Assembly (NCBI RefSeq): GCF_037477895.1 | Contig: NZ_CP132745.1 | Location: 62,001-126,000, forward strand | Origin: Mycetohabitans endofungorum | GTDB taxonomy: Bacteria; Pseudomonadota; Gammaproteobacteria; Burkholderiales; Burkholderiaceae | Direction: 5' to 3' | DNA length: 64,000 bases | Shown here: positions 37,549-46,253 of the stretch, piece by piece | Layout: each line of letters starts with the position of its first letter | How positions within the stretch are numbered: the first letter of the stretch is position 1 | The notes under the pieces: model-generated | Databases searched by the model: none | What the model was told of the DNA's origin: nothing | What the model saw: only the letters and a program-made list of their open reading frames with translations | Program-made: the position numbers and the translations under genes

Positions 37549-38715
37549 CTACGGCATCGCGTGCGCCGCGATGAACCGCTTGACTACGTTATAGCGATGC
37601 TTGCGGGTGACACCATCGTCAGCTAGCAAACCGTAGTTTCCATCGCCACCGTACGCCTCGTCGTCGAACAATTCATACAGTGTAACGTTTTGAATATTGT
37701 ACTTTTTGGCATTCTCCACTAGGCCGCCGAGCGCGTTCGGCCCCACCAGGTAGGCTGCCGATGCTTGTTCGCTCGCGCCCGGTCGGACGCCCAGTTCGGT
37801 GATCCAGATCGGCTTGCGGTACGTCTCATGCAAGTGCCTGAGCACGTTGACGCCTCGCGTGGCGGTGATGTCCCCCATGTCTGAATACCAATGCCATGCG
37901 GTGATGTCCCATTGCGGGATCCGGTGCCCTCGGGAGCCGTCGGGTTGTGTGCCGGTGTACAACATGTCCAGAAAACCAAAGTGCAGCCATCCTGGCGGGC
38001 ACATCACGATCGTGGCGGAGGGGTTTGCAGCCTTTATCCCATCAATCATCCCGAGAATCGAACCACGAGCCTTCTGAAAAGAGGCGTTGTCATAGTCATC
38101 CGGATGACTGCCATGCCCGCGGCGAATGCTGACATTCTCGTACTCGTTCCCCACCTGGTAATATTGGACGACGCCCTTGAGCGTCATGGCGACCATCGTC
38201 CCCAGTTTTAACCCGTCGCGATAGGCTGCATCCTCGTTGGCATAGGCGCTTAGGTCGGCCGTTAGTGTTGCGAACACGCCGATGCATTGTTTTTTTGCCA
38301 GTTTAGCAATCCGAAGGACTTTTTGCGTACTGGCATAATTAAAAACATCATGTCCGTACATCGTCATACCGAGTTCCTTGACATGATCAAGTTGCGCTTC
38401 ATAGCTGATCTTGTCATACACGCCTCCTTGCCCGACGTGGCCGCCAATGCCGTAGAACACCCCTTTAATGCTATTGCCGCACGGAATCGTTGGCGGCGCA
38501 GCCGGGGCCGGCGTGTTCGCCGGTCCGCTGGATTTCGCGGCGGCACCGGCCAGGTTCGGCAGGATGGCCGCTACTTTTGTGGCGCCCACATTCGAGACAG
38601 TCAAGTGCGATGCGACGTTCCCGCCGGTCTGATCGCTGCCAAAGGCCGTTTGCAGTGCCGCGCCGGCCAACGTTGCAATCGCGATCTTTACAAACCAGTA
38701 AAAATAACGTCTCAT
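37549..38715 (-). CDS. Secreted clan GH-A glycoside hydrolase
   Basis: The product has 388 residues from MRRYFYWFVK, with AAAGGG six bases before the ATG. The leader is hydrophobic (IAIATLAGAALQTAFG) and is followed by an Ala/Pro linker (NTPAPAAPPT). The TIM-barrel part shows the acid/base Glu in YYQVGNEYE and the nucleophile Glu in PIWITELGV, the NE...E pattern of retaining clan GH-A enzymes, together with WHWYSDMG. It resembles GH39/GH5-like or PslG-like hydrolases; the exact family and substrate are uncertain. Being exported, it could cut fungal-wall glucan or the cell's own exopolysaccharide. An extension to 38790 is open but spoils the signal peptide. Confidence 0.85.
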   Translation of the reverse strand: MRRYFYWFVKIAIATLAGAALQTAFGSDQTGGNVASHLTVSNVGATKVAAILPNLAGAAAKSSGPANTPAPAAPPTIPCGNSIKGVFYGIGGHVGQGGVYDKISYEAQLDHVKELGMTMYGHDVFNYASTQKVLRIAKLAKKQCIGVFATLTADLSAYANEDAAYRDGLKLGTMVAMTLKGVVQYYQVGNEYENVSIRRGHGSHPDDYDNASFQKARGSILGMIDGIKAANPSATIVMCPPGWLHFGFLDMLYTGTQPDGSRGHRIPQWDITAWHWYSDMGDITATRGVNVLRHLHETYRKPIWITELGVRPGASEQASAAYLVGPNALGGLVENAKKYNIQNVTLYELFDDEAYGGDGNYGLLADDGVTRKHRYNVVKRFIAAHAMP

Positions 38716-39294
38716 TCGATGCCCTTTGTATGGTACGCGCATCGTACATGCTACTGTACGCCGACAACGGTCCGATGTACGCGAAACCACAAATTACCAA
38801 TAGTGGGCCGTTGACGCAGCAACGGACAAGCGGGTCGGCACATTTTGCGTGGTTAGCAGTCAGCGGAAAAGGCGAAGGCGGAACTCTGCGGTGTGGTACA
38901 GGGTAACTGCAAGAGGCCGTGTTCGGCGACGTAGGCTGGTTTGCCGCGCTCGCCAATGAGGTGACGGTGTTTTTGCGTTGTGAAAAGCTTGATCCAGTCG
39001 GATGCGATCGGTCGTCCAAGAATTGGATCGGTCACATCCGAGGTAATGTCAGATGATTACATCGGATGTGAGGCAACGAGCGGTTAGAACGCAGCTTAGC
39101 AACGTGCCAATGCAATCTTGTTAATCTATGTCAAACGTGGCGGTGCCTACGTGCAGGCGTTGTTGGATGATCGACAAGTGCCTTAACCGCATCGCCGTTA
39201 CCCAACCTAGTCGCTGCGTCAGACATTTGCTCGACAATAAAATATTTAGAAATGGCTGCTGTCGACACCCGATGCCGATGCACGGCCGGTGCCG
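38716..39294. other. Intergenic with a 40-bp palindrome
   Basis: No confident gene. A minus-strand frame at 38853-39035 (about 60 residues, containing GERGKPAYVAEHGLLQLPC) begins inside the palindrome and could be a small protein, but I cannot support it. Confidence 0.5.
39032..39071. repeat. 40-bp near-perfect palindrome
   Basis: Arms TCACATCCGA and TCGGATGTGA enclose GTAAT and ATTAC around an 8-base centre; fifteen of sixteen arm positions pair. No T run follows, so it looks more like a protein-binding operator or recombination site than a terminator. Confidence 0.85.
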
Positions 39295-39770
39295 TGCGCG
39301 CAAGCTGCCGCAGTGGACGTCACGCAAGCCGATTCGGTCAACACCGTATTCGCAGCAGTCAATGCTGCGTTCGGTCCAGTGGACATCCTCGTGGACAACG
39401 CCGGGCACGCGCAAGCCGCGCCATTCAGCCGGACCGATTCGGCGTTGTGGCAACGCATGCTCGACGTAAACTTGGGCGGCGTGTACTGGTGCACACGCGC
39501 TGGCGCTCGAATATGCGACCCGCGGCGTCACGGTAAATGCGCTCTGCCCTGGTTACACGGACACGCCACTGCTGCGCGAGTCGATTGCGCAGATTGTGTC
39601 GAAGACTGGTCGTGACGAGGCGGATGCGCGACGCGAACTGATGTGCGCTAATCCGCAACGTCGTTTAATCGAGCCCGAAGAAGTGGCGGACACTGTGCTG
39701 TGGCTGTGCCCACCAGGGGCGCGCTCGATCAATGGTCATGCTATCTGTCAGCGGCGGGGAGGTGATGTGA
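39295..39770 (+). pseudogene. Short-chain dehydrogenase/reductase, deleted and frameshifted
   Basis: The frame gives VDVTQADSVNTVFAAV, VDILVDNAGHA (the NNAG-type motif) and MLDVNLGGVYWCTRA. After a deletion and frame change it continues with ALEYATRGVTVNALCPGYTDTPLLRES and RLIEPEEVADTVLWLC. The Rossmann start (TGxxxGxG) and the catalytic S-Y-K segment are both missing. The end is again out of frame before a TGA that overlaps the next gene. The order SDR-MarR-hydratase-RidA-ligase fits an aromatic-acid CoA catabolic cluster. Confidence 0.85.
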
Positions 39771-40270
39771 ACCTGAGCAGGCTGGACAATGTCGTCGACC
39801 TGGAACTGAGCGGTGGCGCCAGCAGCCATATGGGCCTGCGTCTGTGGCTACGGTGGTTGACCACGACCAACCTAGTGTAGACGGCGCTGCGCAAGCGGCT
39901 GCGCGCCGAGTTCGATATGACGCTGCCGCGTTTTGACCTGATGGCGCAGCTCGAGCGCCATCCGGACGGACTGAAGATGAGCGAGTTGTCGCGCCGGCTA
40001 ATGGTGACCGGCGGTAACGTCACGGGCATCACGGACCAGCTCGAAAAAGAAGGGCTGGTCACGCGTGCGGAGGATCCGAGTGATCGCCGCGCGTATACAG
40101 TCCGGCTGACGCCGGCAGGGCGCGCGCTGTTCGACCGGATGGCGGCTGTGCACGAGCAATGGATCGCCGAACTGTTCGGCGGACTGGAACTAGACGAAAA
40201 GGCGAGATTGCACCAGAAGCTGGGCAAGCTCAAAAGCCACCTGTTGGACACACTGAAACGAGATGCATGA
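39767..40270 (+). pseudogene. MarR-family regulator interrupted by an amber codon
   Basis: From a GTG overlapping the SDR end, the frame reads LSGGASSHMGLRLWLRWL and is stopped by TAG at 39878. It then continues in the same frame as LRKRLRAEFDMTLPRFDLM and the winged helix MSELSRRLMVTGGNVTGITDQLEKEGLV with DRRAYTVRLTPAG. A restart at 39917 would give 117 residues with an intact DNA-binding domain but only part of the dimer helices. MarR proteins often repress aromatic catabolism genes and respond to a CoA-thioester or acid. Confidence 0.8.
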
Positions 40271-40556
40271 TGACAAAACCGCTGACGCATCGCTCGTCTC
40301 CGGCAACCGGACGACGCTCGCGGACTACCGTGCGCAGCATTTCCTGTGGCAGGTCGAGGGCAAGGTCGCGACGATCGTGCTGAACCGGCCCGAGCGCAAG
40401 AACCCGTTGACCTTCGCATCCTATGCTGAACTGCGTGATCTATTTCGTGCGCTAACGTATGCGACGGACGTCAAGGCGGTCGATGGCGTATGCGCGGGCG
40501 CCGGCGCGGTCGTCGCAATGGCATCGGACCTGCGGCTAGGCACTCAGCGCACATGA
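40263..40556 (+). pseudogene. Enoyl-CoA hydratase/isomerase fragment
   Basis: The ATG overlaps the MarR end. The N-terminus is intact (FLWQVEGKVATIVLNRPERKN, PLTFASYAELRDLFR). The region with the first oxyanion loop is deleted, and the frame continues with VDGVCAGAGAVVAMASDLRLGTQR before stopping. Two thirds of the crotonase fold are gone, so it cannot work. Confidence 0.85.
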
Positions 40557-40836
40557 TTTTGCCGGGCAGGCGCGACAGGCGCTGGCCAACCTGATGGCCG
40601 TGCTCGAACAGGCCGGCGGTCGCGGCGAGCACTTGGTGCGCATGACCTGGTACGTAACCGACAAGCGCGAGTATTTAGCGGCCGCCAAGGAAGTGGGGGC
40701 GGCGTTCCGCGAAATTGTCGGCCACTACGACATCGCGATGAGCGCGATCCAGGTGGTGGCATTGATCGAGGACGACGCAAAGGTTGAGATCGAGGTGACC
40801 GCGGTTATCCCCGAGGGCGAAGCCGCGTGCCGCTAG
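40552..40836 (+). pseudogene. RidA-family (YjgF) protein, 3' part
   Basis: In the frame next to the hydratase fragment, HDFAGQARQALANLMAVLEQ, VRMTWYVTDKREYLAA and KVEIEVTAVIP match the C-terminal two thirds of RidA/YjgF proteins (FxQxxQALxNLxAVL...VxxTxYV...EIExxAV). The N-terminus was lost in the same deletion that cut the hydratase gene. Small RidA-type proteins occur in aminobenzoate clusters, where reactive imines or enamines arise. Confidence 0.75.
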
Positions 40837-40968
40837 CGGGGGAACTGTCGGCGCCGACTCGTGGGAGGCGTGTGCAAGTCAGCGCGGTCGGTTGGAACCA
40901 TCGGCTTGCGTCTTATGTCAATGTTGCGCCGGGCAGTCGTGCTGCCTGAATTTTAGGAAACCGTATTG

Positions 40969-42609
40969 ATGGAACAATCTGCTCATCTCGATACCTTCGC
41001 CCGCGACCACTTGCCGCCGCCGGAGCAATGGCCCGAATTGCTGCTCGACAATCCCGATGTTGCCTATCCGGCGCGTTTTAATTGCGCGGTCGAATTGGTC
41101 GATCGCGCAGTCGAGGCGGGCCATGGCGAACGCTGCGCGATCTGGTCGGATCGCGCGGGCGAGCGGCACGCGACGAGCTATCGCGAATTGCAGGCGCTGG
41201 TGAGCCGTACCGCTAGAGTATTGGTCCAGGACATGGGGTTGGTGCCCGGTAATCGGGTGCTGCTGCGCGGCCCGAACACGCTGAACATGGCGGTGATGTG
41301 GCTCGCCGCAGTGAAGGCGGGCCTCGTGACGGTGCCAACGATGCCGCTGCTGCGCGCGAAAGAACTCAAGCAGATCATCGACAAGGCGCAGATCGCCGCC
41401 GCGTTGTGTGACGTGCGACTGGCTGAGGAAATCGAGTATTGCCGCACACCCGGACATGAGCACTTCTGCACGACGCTGAAGGATGTGCGCTTTTTCAATC
41501 ATGAAGCACCGGATTCGATTGACGTGCTGGCGCGCTGCAAGGCTCCCGAGTTCGACGCGTGCGATACCGCGAGCGACGACGTTTGCCTGATTATCTTCAC
41601 CAGCGGCACGACCGGGGCGCCAAAAGGATGCATGCATTTTCACCGCGACGTGCTCGCGATGTGCGATCTATTCTCCCGTCATGTGCTCAAGCCGCGAGCC
41701 GACGACATATTCTGCGGCACGCCGCCGCTGGCCTTTACGTATGGCCTGGGCGGACTGCTGTGCTTTCCGCTGCGCGTTGGCGCATCGACTGTGCTGATCG
41801 AGAAGCTGACGCCGGACGGGTTGCTGGCCACGATCGAGCGCTTCCGCGCGACGATGGTCTTTACCGCGCCGACCTTCTATCGGCAGATGACAGCGCTGAC
41901 TGCTCGGTACGATATCGGATCGCTGCGTAGCAGCGTGTCGGCCGGCGAAGCGCTGCCGGATGCGACGCGCCAGGCGTGGAAACAGGCGAGCGGGCTGGAG
42001 ATGATCGACGGTATCGGCAGCACCGAAATGATCCATATCTTCATTGGCAGCGCCGGCGCGCAAGTGCGGCGCAACGCCATCGGCAAGGCGGTACCCGGCT
42101 ACGTGGTGCAAGCGTTGGACGGCGAGATGCGGCCGGTGCCTCCAGGTACGCCGGGCAAGCTCGCCGTGAAGGGCCCCACCGGCTGTAAGTACCTCGCCGA
42201 CGAACGGCAGGCGAAAGCCGTGCGCAACGGCTGGAACCTATCGGGTGATACCGTGGTGATCGATGAGGATGGCTACGTGTTCTATCTGGGAAGGGCCGAC
42301 GACATGATCATCTCGGCCGGTTACAACATCGCGGGGCCGGAAGTCGAGGGGGCACTGATGAAGCATCCGGCCGTGGCCGAGTGCGCGGTGATCGGCGTGC
42401 CCGACGGGGAGCGGGGGCAGATTGTTAAGGCGTTTGTCATTCTGGCAGCGGGGTACGAGCCCAGCGACGCGTTGGTTTCGCAATTGCAGGAACATGTAAA
42501 ACAGACGATCGCGCCATACAAATATCCGCGCAGCATCGTGTTTACCGATGACTTGCCGCGTACCGAGAGCGGCAAGCTGATGCGGGTTGCGTTACGCCAG
42601 GCAGGATGA
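40969..42609 (+). CDS. Acyl-CoA ligase, 2-aminobenzoate-CoA ligase-like
   Basis: The product has 546 residues; the start follows AGGAAA at a good distance. AMP-forming ligase motifs are intact: IIFTSGTTGAPKG (near 213), GIGSTEM, SGDTVVIDEDGYVFYLGRADDMIISAGYNI and the catalytic Lys in RTESGKLMRV. The sequence resembles benzoate/2-aminobenzoate-CoA ligases, and the SDR-MarR-hydratase-RidA remnants upstream support an aminobenzoyl-CoA pathway. The enzyme would activate anthranilate or a similar aromatic acid to its CoA ester. It is the only intact gene of the cluster, so it may be a recent survivor or may serve another purpose such as supplying an aryl-CoA. Substrate uncertain. Confidence 0.88.
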   Translation: MEQSAHLDTFARDHLPPPEQWPELLLDNPDVAYPARFNCAVELVDRAVEAGHGERCAIWSDRAGERHATSYRELQALVSRTARVLVQDMGLVPGNRVLLRGPNTLNMAVMWLAAVKAGLVTVPTMPLLRAKELKQIIDKAQIAAALCDVRLAEEIEYCRTPGHEHFCTTLKDVRFFNHEAPDSIDVLARCKAPEFDACDTASDDVCLIIFTSGTTGAPKGCMHFHRDVLAMCDLFSRHVLKPRADDIFCGTPPLAFTYGLGGLLCFPLRVGASTVLIEKLTPDGLLATIERFRATMVFTAPTFYRQMTALTARYDIGSLRSSVSAGEALPDATRQAWKQASGLEMIDGIGSTEMIHIFIGSAGAQVRRNAIGKAVPGYVVQALDGEMRPVPPGTPGKLAVKGPTGCKYLADERQAKAVRNGWNLSGDTVVIDEDGYVFYLGRADDMIISAGYNIAGPEVEGALMKHPAVAECAVIGVPDGERGQIVKAFVILAAGYEPSDALVSQLQEHVKQTIAPYKYPRSIVFTDDLPRTESGKLMRVALRQAG

Positions 42610-42686
42610 CGGCGCAGTGGCCGGCCCGTATAGGGCGGGATGTAGTTGTAAATTCGTTTGAACGGTTGCTGATACCAACGATACAT

Positions 42687-43088
42687 TCAGGATAGTAGCC
42701 GGGTTCTGATAGAGCTATGCTTTTTGAGTATGGCGACTGCTTTTTTATCAAAGGTAGTAAAAACCTCTGCGCCGAGGGCCAAGCCTTCATAGGCTATGAC
42801 ACCATCGGCAAAATCACCCCCCGCCCGTAACATCGCCAGACCAGCATCGACTCCGCCACGGTCAACTTCGACGTTGTCGGCTTCTACGAGAACGGCTATA
42901 GCGTTGGCTATATCCTCTGCCGCCAATTTATAGCCTCGCGATAGATTCCATGCAACCTCGCATAACACCGGCAAGGCAATAGCGACCAGTGTTGCTTCCC
43001 GCATCACTTGGTGAGCTATTGTTGCCTGTTCAATATCATCAGCCAATAAGTAGCGCAGTACAACATTGGTATCAACAGCCAATTTCAT
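42687..43088 (-). CDS. PIN-domain toxin (VapC-type)
   Basis: The product has 133 residues. The PIN nuclease acidic residues are seen in VDTNVVLRYLLADD, in the central CEVAWNLSR (Glu) and in GGDFADGVIAYE and FTTFDKKAV (Asp). PIN toxins cleave RNA and are neutralised by the cognate antitoxin. It overlaps the antitoxin gene by four bases (43085-43088), the classical arrangement. The length and motifs are complete. Confidence 0.92.
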   Translation of the reverse strand: MKLAVDTNVVLRYLLADDIEQATIAHQVMREATLVAIALPVLCEVAWNLSRGYKLAAEDIANAIAVLVEADNVEVDRGGVDAGLAMLRAGGDFADGVIAYEGLALGAEVFTTFDKKAVAILKKHSSIRTRLLS

Positions 43089-43342
43089 TCTTCACCCGCC
43101 CAACCTTTGCGGGAAATTTCGTTCATCTCTTCGATGGATAAAACGAAATTGTCTTTATTTTTTGCCTTGAGAATGCCAAACGCATCATCAATGCTCCGTC
43201 CTTCCCGCACTGCCTGGATGACAGCCCGGCCATCCGGGAGCGTATCGACGTTAAGCTTTTGACCTGGACGAAGTCCCAGATGGCGCAAAAGTTCTTGTTT
43301 GAATGTCACCTGCCCTTTTGCGGTGACGGTGAGAGTAATCAT
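43085..43342 (-). CDS. AbrB/SpoVT-fold antitoxin
   Basis: The product has 85 residues from MITLTVTAKGQVTFK. The N-terminal swapped-hairpin DNA-binding domain shows VTAKGQVTFKQELLRHLGLRPG, the usual T-x-K-GQVT pattern, and the C-terminal half (DDAFGILKAKNKDNFVLSIEEMNEISRKG) would bind the PIN toxin. A longer frame to 43423 crosses the operator palindromes and was rejected. It should autoregulate through the inverted repeats just upstream. Confidence 0.92.
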   Translation of the reverse strand: MITLTVTAKGQVTFKQELLRHLGLRPGQKLNVDTLPDGRAVIQAVREGRSIDDAFGILKAKNKDNFVLSIEEMNEISRKGWAGEE

Positions 43343-43362
43343 GGCCTCTACCTTGTTCACGG

Positions 43363-43396
43363 TTACAATTACATTGTAAGGCAAAAATGCCTTACA
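43363..43396. promoter_or_regulatory. Overlapping palindromic operators of the toxin-antitoxin pair
   Basis: TTACAAT-TAC-ATTGTAA (43363-43379) overlaps a second perfect palindrome TGTAAGGCA-AAAA-TGCCTTACA (43375-43396). Both lie 21-54 bp upstream of the antitoxin ATG. Shared TGTAA/TTACA half-sites suggest cooperative binding of the AbrB-type antitoxin or its complex. Confidence 0.8.
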
Positions 43397-43608
43397 GGCA
43401 AGGCGAGCGATGCACTTTGCCAAAAATTAAACGAAACATCAATGACAACTTTCGGGGCAGCTCACTCGTAACCCTGAATCAATTCTCCACGTGGAGCCCA
43501 GTGCAGTTTGCTAACCGAATCGCTCGATCCACGATTATGGTAACCAGGGGCGATGCGTGCACACCGCTAGCATAATGAATCGATTCAGCTATCGATATGC
43601 GTTTCTCA

Positions 43609-43880
43609 TCAGGCGGGAAACACGGGCTCTCCGAGAGTGAGCATGAGGCGATTAACCCATGCGAAGATGGCGATCGCGTGGCTTAGATCAAGTATCTCGG
43701 CTTTTGTTAGGCCCACCTCGTGAAGCGCGTCGATCAGCTTGTTGAGCAGCGCGGCGGTTTCGGCGCCGCTGGAACTGAGCGCGGCGAGGCGCCCGCGACA
43801 GGCGCGTGCCGCCGCGTTATTCGCGACGCGTATTTTGGCGGTCCGCTCGCTGCGCAAACTGCATCGTGAGCGGGCTGTCT
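43609..43880 (-). pseudogene. Carboxymuconolactone decarboxylase/AhpD-like relic
   Basis: The C-terminal 45 codons read DALHEVGLTKAEILDLSHAI and FAWVNRLMLTLGEPVFP, as in peroxidase-related CMD-family proteins. Before that, LRSERTAKIRVANNAAARA resembles the helix following the CxxC site, but the middle is scrambled by frame changes and the CxxC motif itself is not found. A non-functional remnant. Confidence 0.6.
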
Positions 43881-43950
43881 TGATCCGGATATTGGGGCAA
43901 CGGGTGCGTGGAGTGGCCCTTGTACCATGTGGCTCCCTACCTCGACACAT

Positions 43951-44314
43951 CTTCGCAAGACGTGCGTGAGGCGATAGCTGCTCTTGACCTCGGCGAGTAG
44001 AGCTTAAGCTGAACGAGAAGAAAACCGATAACGCTCAAGGGTAGGGCTTCGATTTCATGTTCACATTAGCTAGCTTAAACTAAGTCCATGCCGATAGGGG
44101 TACTATGCAGACCTGCGACTCAAAAGCTTGTAGCGTGTCGGCTATTATCTGGAAGCGGCATCACGGTGCTATGGGCAAATTTGGATGCCGGCGAATCGCA
44201 ATTGGGCGGTAGACTGCTTACTAGCATAAAACCGGCCCGACTGAGCGGTCAAGCCGCCCATGCTCGTGTAAGCAACACCCATGTCGCTCACACGGTCGGC
44301 CGGTGCCCTTGGGG
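43951..44314. other. Intergenic, no gene recognised
   Basis: About 360 bp between the CMD relic and the 69-aa gene. Only short frames without ribosome sites. Confidence 0.5.
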
Positions 44315-44524
44315 TTATGCTTGCTGTGTGTCGGGGTGAGCCGAGTGGTAGGCGTCGATCATTTCCTTGAGCTTGGCGCCAAACGGTCCGCCGCCGCCGA
44401 GGGGCCCATTGAAAATCTGGTTGAGTGCCTCAAGCTGTTTTCCTTGATCCGCCGACATAGTTTTGGGGTCTAGCGACTGCAGGTTAGACAGATCTAAAAA
44501 ACCGCCGCCAATGGTAGGCATCAT
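44315..44524 (-). CDS. 69-aa Gly-rich small protein, candidate HrpB-regulon member
   Basis: The product MMPTIGGGFL... is preceded by GGAGAG eight bases upstream. The N-terminal half has DLSNLQSLDPKTMSAD, the middle NQIFNGPLGGGGPFG with a Gly run, and the C-terminal half KLKEMIDAYHSAH is helical. There are no cysteines, no membrane segment and no signal peptide. Small, Gly/Gln/Asn-containing, Cys-free proteins of this kind occur among type III secreted helper, harpin-like or pilus-associated proteins, but no family is recognised. An exact TTCG-N16-TTCG box lies 93-116 bp upstream with a matching -10. It may be a secreted accessory protein. Confidence 0.7.
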   Translation of the reverse strand: MMPTIGGGFLDLSNLQSLDPKTMSADQGKQLEALNQIFNGPLGGGGPFGAKLKEMIDAYHSAHPDTQQA

Positions 44525-44579
44525 AACGCTCTCCTTTAAGTAGATGTGCTGGGCTGACTTTCAGCCGCCGAGCAGCACA

Positions 44580-44640
44580 ACGATGCCATGCTGAACTGCG
44601 TGGAGTCCGGCGTTCACGAAGCAACACGTTGCGACACGAA
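44580..44640 (-). promoter_or_regulatory. hrpII-type promoter: exact TTCG-N16-TTCG plus -10
   Basis: On the minus strand TTCG (44640-44637) and TTCG (44620-44617) are separated by exactly 16 bases. After 31 bases comes CATCGT (44585-44580), fitting the YANNRT -10 of HrpB-dependent promoters. Box, spacing and -10 all agree with the consensus, and the 69-aa gene follows. Confidence 0.65.
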
Positions 44641-44989
44641 CTCAGGCTCGCGTCGTCGCGCAGGCATTGGCGTCAAACACCGACCGCCATGGGTTGCGCA
44701 AAAACCGCTCGCCGAAACCCTGGAATGTCCCACGCAACGGTGAACCGTCGTTGCCACACGCGCGCGACGGCTGTGGCACGCTGCGCAAAGCTCGTTTCCG
44801 CAGTCCCTGAATTTAACCTCAGTCATTTGCCGGCAACTGAAGGCCTGAGCTATGGCAGCGGCGCGTAATCTGAGCGGCTTCATGATGCATAGCGTACTGG
44901 CCGTAACGCCGCAGGGATTGCCGGAGAGGGACTCGCCGTTTTGCGCCAGCTGGCTTATCCTTCGGCGGTTGCAAAAAGCGGAGGCACCG

Positions 44990-45967
44990 ATGCTGATCAA
45001 CTGCGCTGCATACCACGATGGTCGCAAGATGGGCGACATCCCGGTGGGTGACATTAGCGAATACGTCGCGAAACCGGACTGTTTTGTTTGGGTGGCGCTG
45101 AAAGACCCGGATCCCGAAGAATTGGCACAGATGGCACATGAGTTCGGCTTGCACGAGCTGGCGGTCGAGGACGCACGCCATGGCCATCAACGGCCGAAAA
45201 TCGAAGAGTATGGCGCGTCGCTGTTCGCTGTGCTGCACACGGTCGAGCAAACGTCAGACAAAGAATTGGAAGTTGGCGAGGTGGCGGTTTTTGTCGGCGC
45301 GAACTATGTGTTGACCATTCGCGCCGGCAGTCAGCAGGGCTTTCAGGACGTGCGTGCCCGTTGCGAGCGCGACGTGCATTTGCTGCGGCACGGCTCGGCT
45401 TTCGTGCTGTACGCACTGATCGACAGCGTGGTGGACCGCTATTTTCCCGTCGTCGAGGCGTTGATCGATGAGTCGGAGATCGTCGAGGACCGGATCTTCG
45501 AGAAGAAGGGCACTGCGGCCTCGCGTGACGTGGTCGAGGACCTGTATTCGCTCAAGCGCCGCTTTGTGCGGCTGCATCACCATGTCGCGCCTTTGCTGGA
45601 GGCGGTGGGGAAGTTGCAGGGTGGCCGCGTCCCGGCGCTGTGCGCCGGCATGGAGGCGTATTTCCGTGATGTCTATGATCATCTGGTGCGCATCGACAAG
45701 CTAATCGAAGGTCGCCGAGAGATGATCTCGACCGCGATTCAGGTGAACCTAGGCATGATCTCGCTGGCTGAAAGTGAGACGACTAAGCGGCTCGGCGCGT
45801 TCGCCGCGCTGTTCGCCAGTCCGACGATGATTGCGGGAATCTACGGGATGAATTTCCAGAGCATACCGGAGCTGCACTGGCAGTATGGCTATCCGGTTTG
45901 CCTGACGGTCATGTTGGCGATCGATGCGGTATTGTGGTGGCGGTTTAGGAAGGCAGGCTGGCTTTGA
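44990..45967 (+). CDS. corA: CorA-family magnesium/cobalt transporter
   Basis: The product has 325 residues from MLINCAAYHDG, with GGAGG six bases upstream; a longer open frame from 44852 lacks family similarity. The N-terminal cytoplasmic domain and the long helical neck (EALIDESEIVEDRIFE, DLYSLKRRFVRLHHHV) lead to two C-terminal membrane helices with the signature YGMNF between them. CorA channels form pentamers in the inner membrane and admit Mg2+ (also Co2+/Ni2+). It ends WRFRKAGWL, as many CorA proteins do with basic C-termini. An mgtC gene lies downstream, convergent. Confidence 0.93.
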   Translation: MLINCAAYHDGRKMGDIPVGDISEYVAKPDCFVWVALKDPDPEELAQMAHEFGLHELAVEDARHGHQRPKIEEYGASLFAVLHTVEQTSDKELEVGEVAVFVGANYVLTIRAGSQQGFQDVRARCERDVHLLRHGSAFVLYALIDSVVDRYFPVVEALIDESEIVEDRIFEKKGTAASRDVVEDLYSLKRRFVRLHHHVAPLLEAVGKLQGGRVPALCAGMEAYFRDVYDHLVRIDKLIEGRREMISTAIQVNLGMISLAESETTKRLGAFAALFASPTMIAGIYGMNFQSIPELHWQYGYPVCLTVMLAIDAVLWWRFRKAGWL

Positions 45968-46253
45968 CCCTGCAGCGTGGGTCGATGGAACATCCCGACC
46001 TTGGGGCGGCTCGCGTCGCTGCGGCTGCGGCCTGGCGTGCTGTTTCGCGCGTTCGCGAGGATAAGCCTGGTTCGCTTCGGCGGCGTGATGTCCCGTGCGG
46101 CGCTTTCCTCTTTTGCGGTCCCATTGCCGGATACGAGCCATGCAGGGCCCGGCGTTGCTTGCCGGCGGCACGGTGATGCACCGTCCGGGCCGAGCTTTGT
46201 CGCGCTTCCTCCGTAAGGTAAGGCGCCGGCTGCGGCAACTATCGGCGCGGGGG

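Noticed and set aside
38853..39035. Small minus-strand protein of about 60 residues
   Set aside because: It reads plausibly in part (GERGKPAYVAEHG) but has no ribosome site and starts inside the 40-bp palindrome; left as unannotated.
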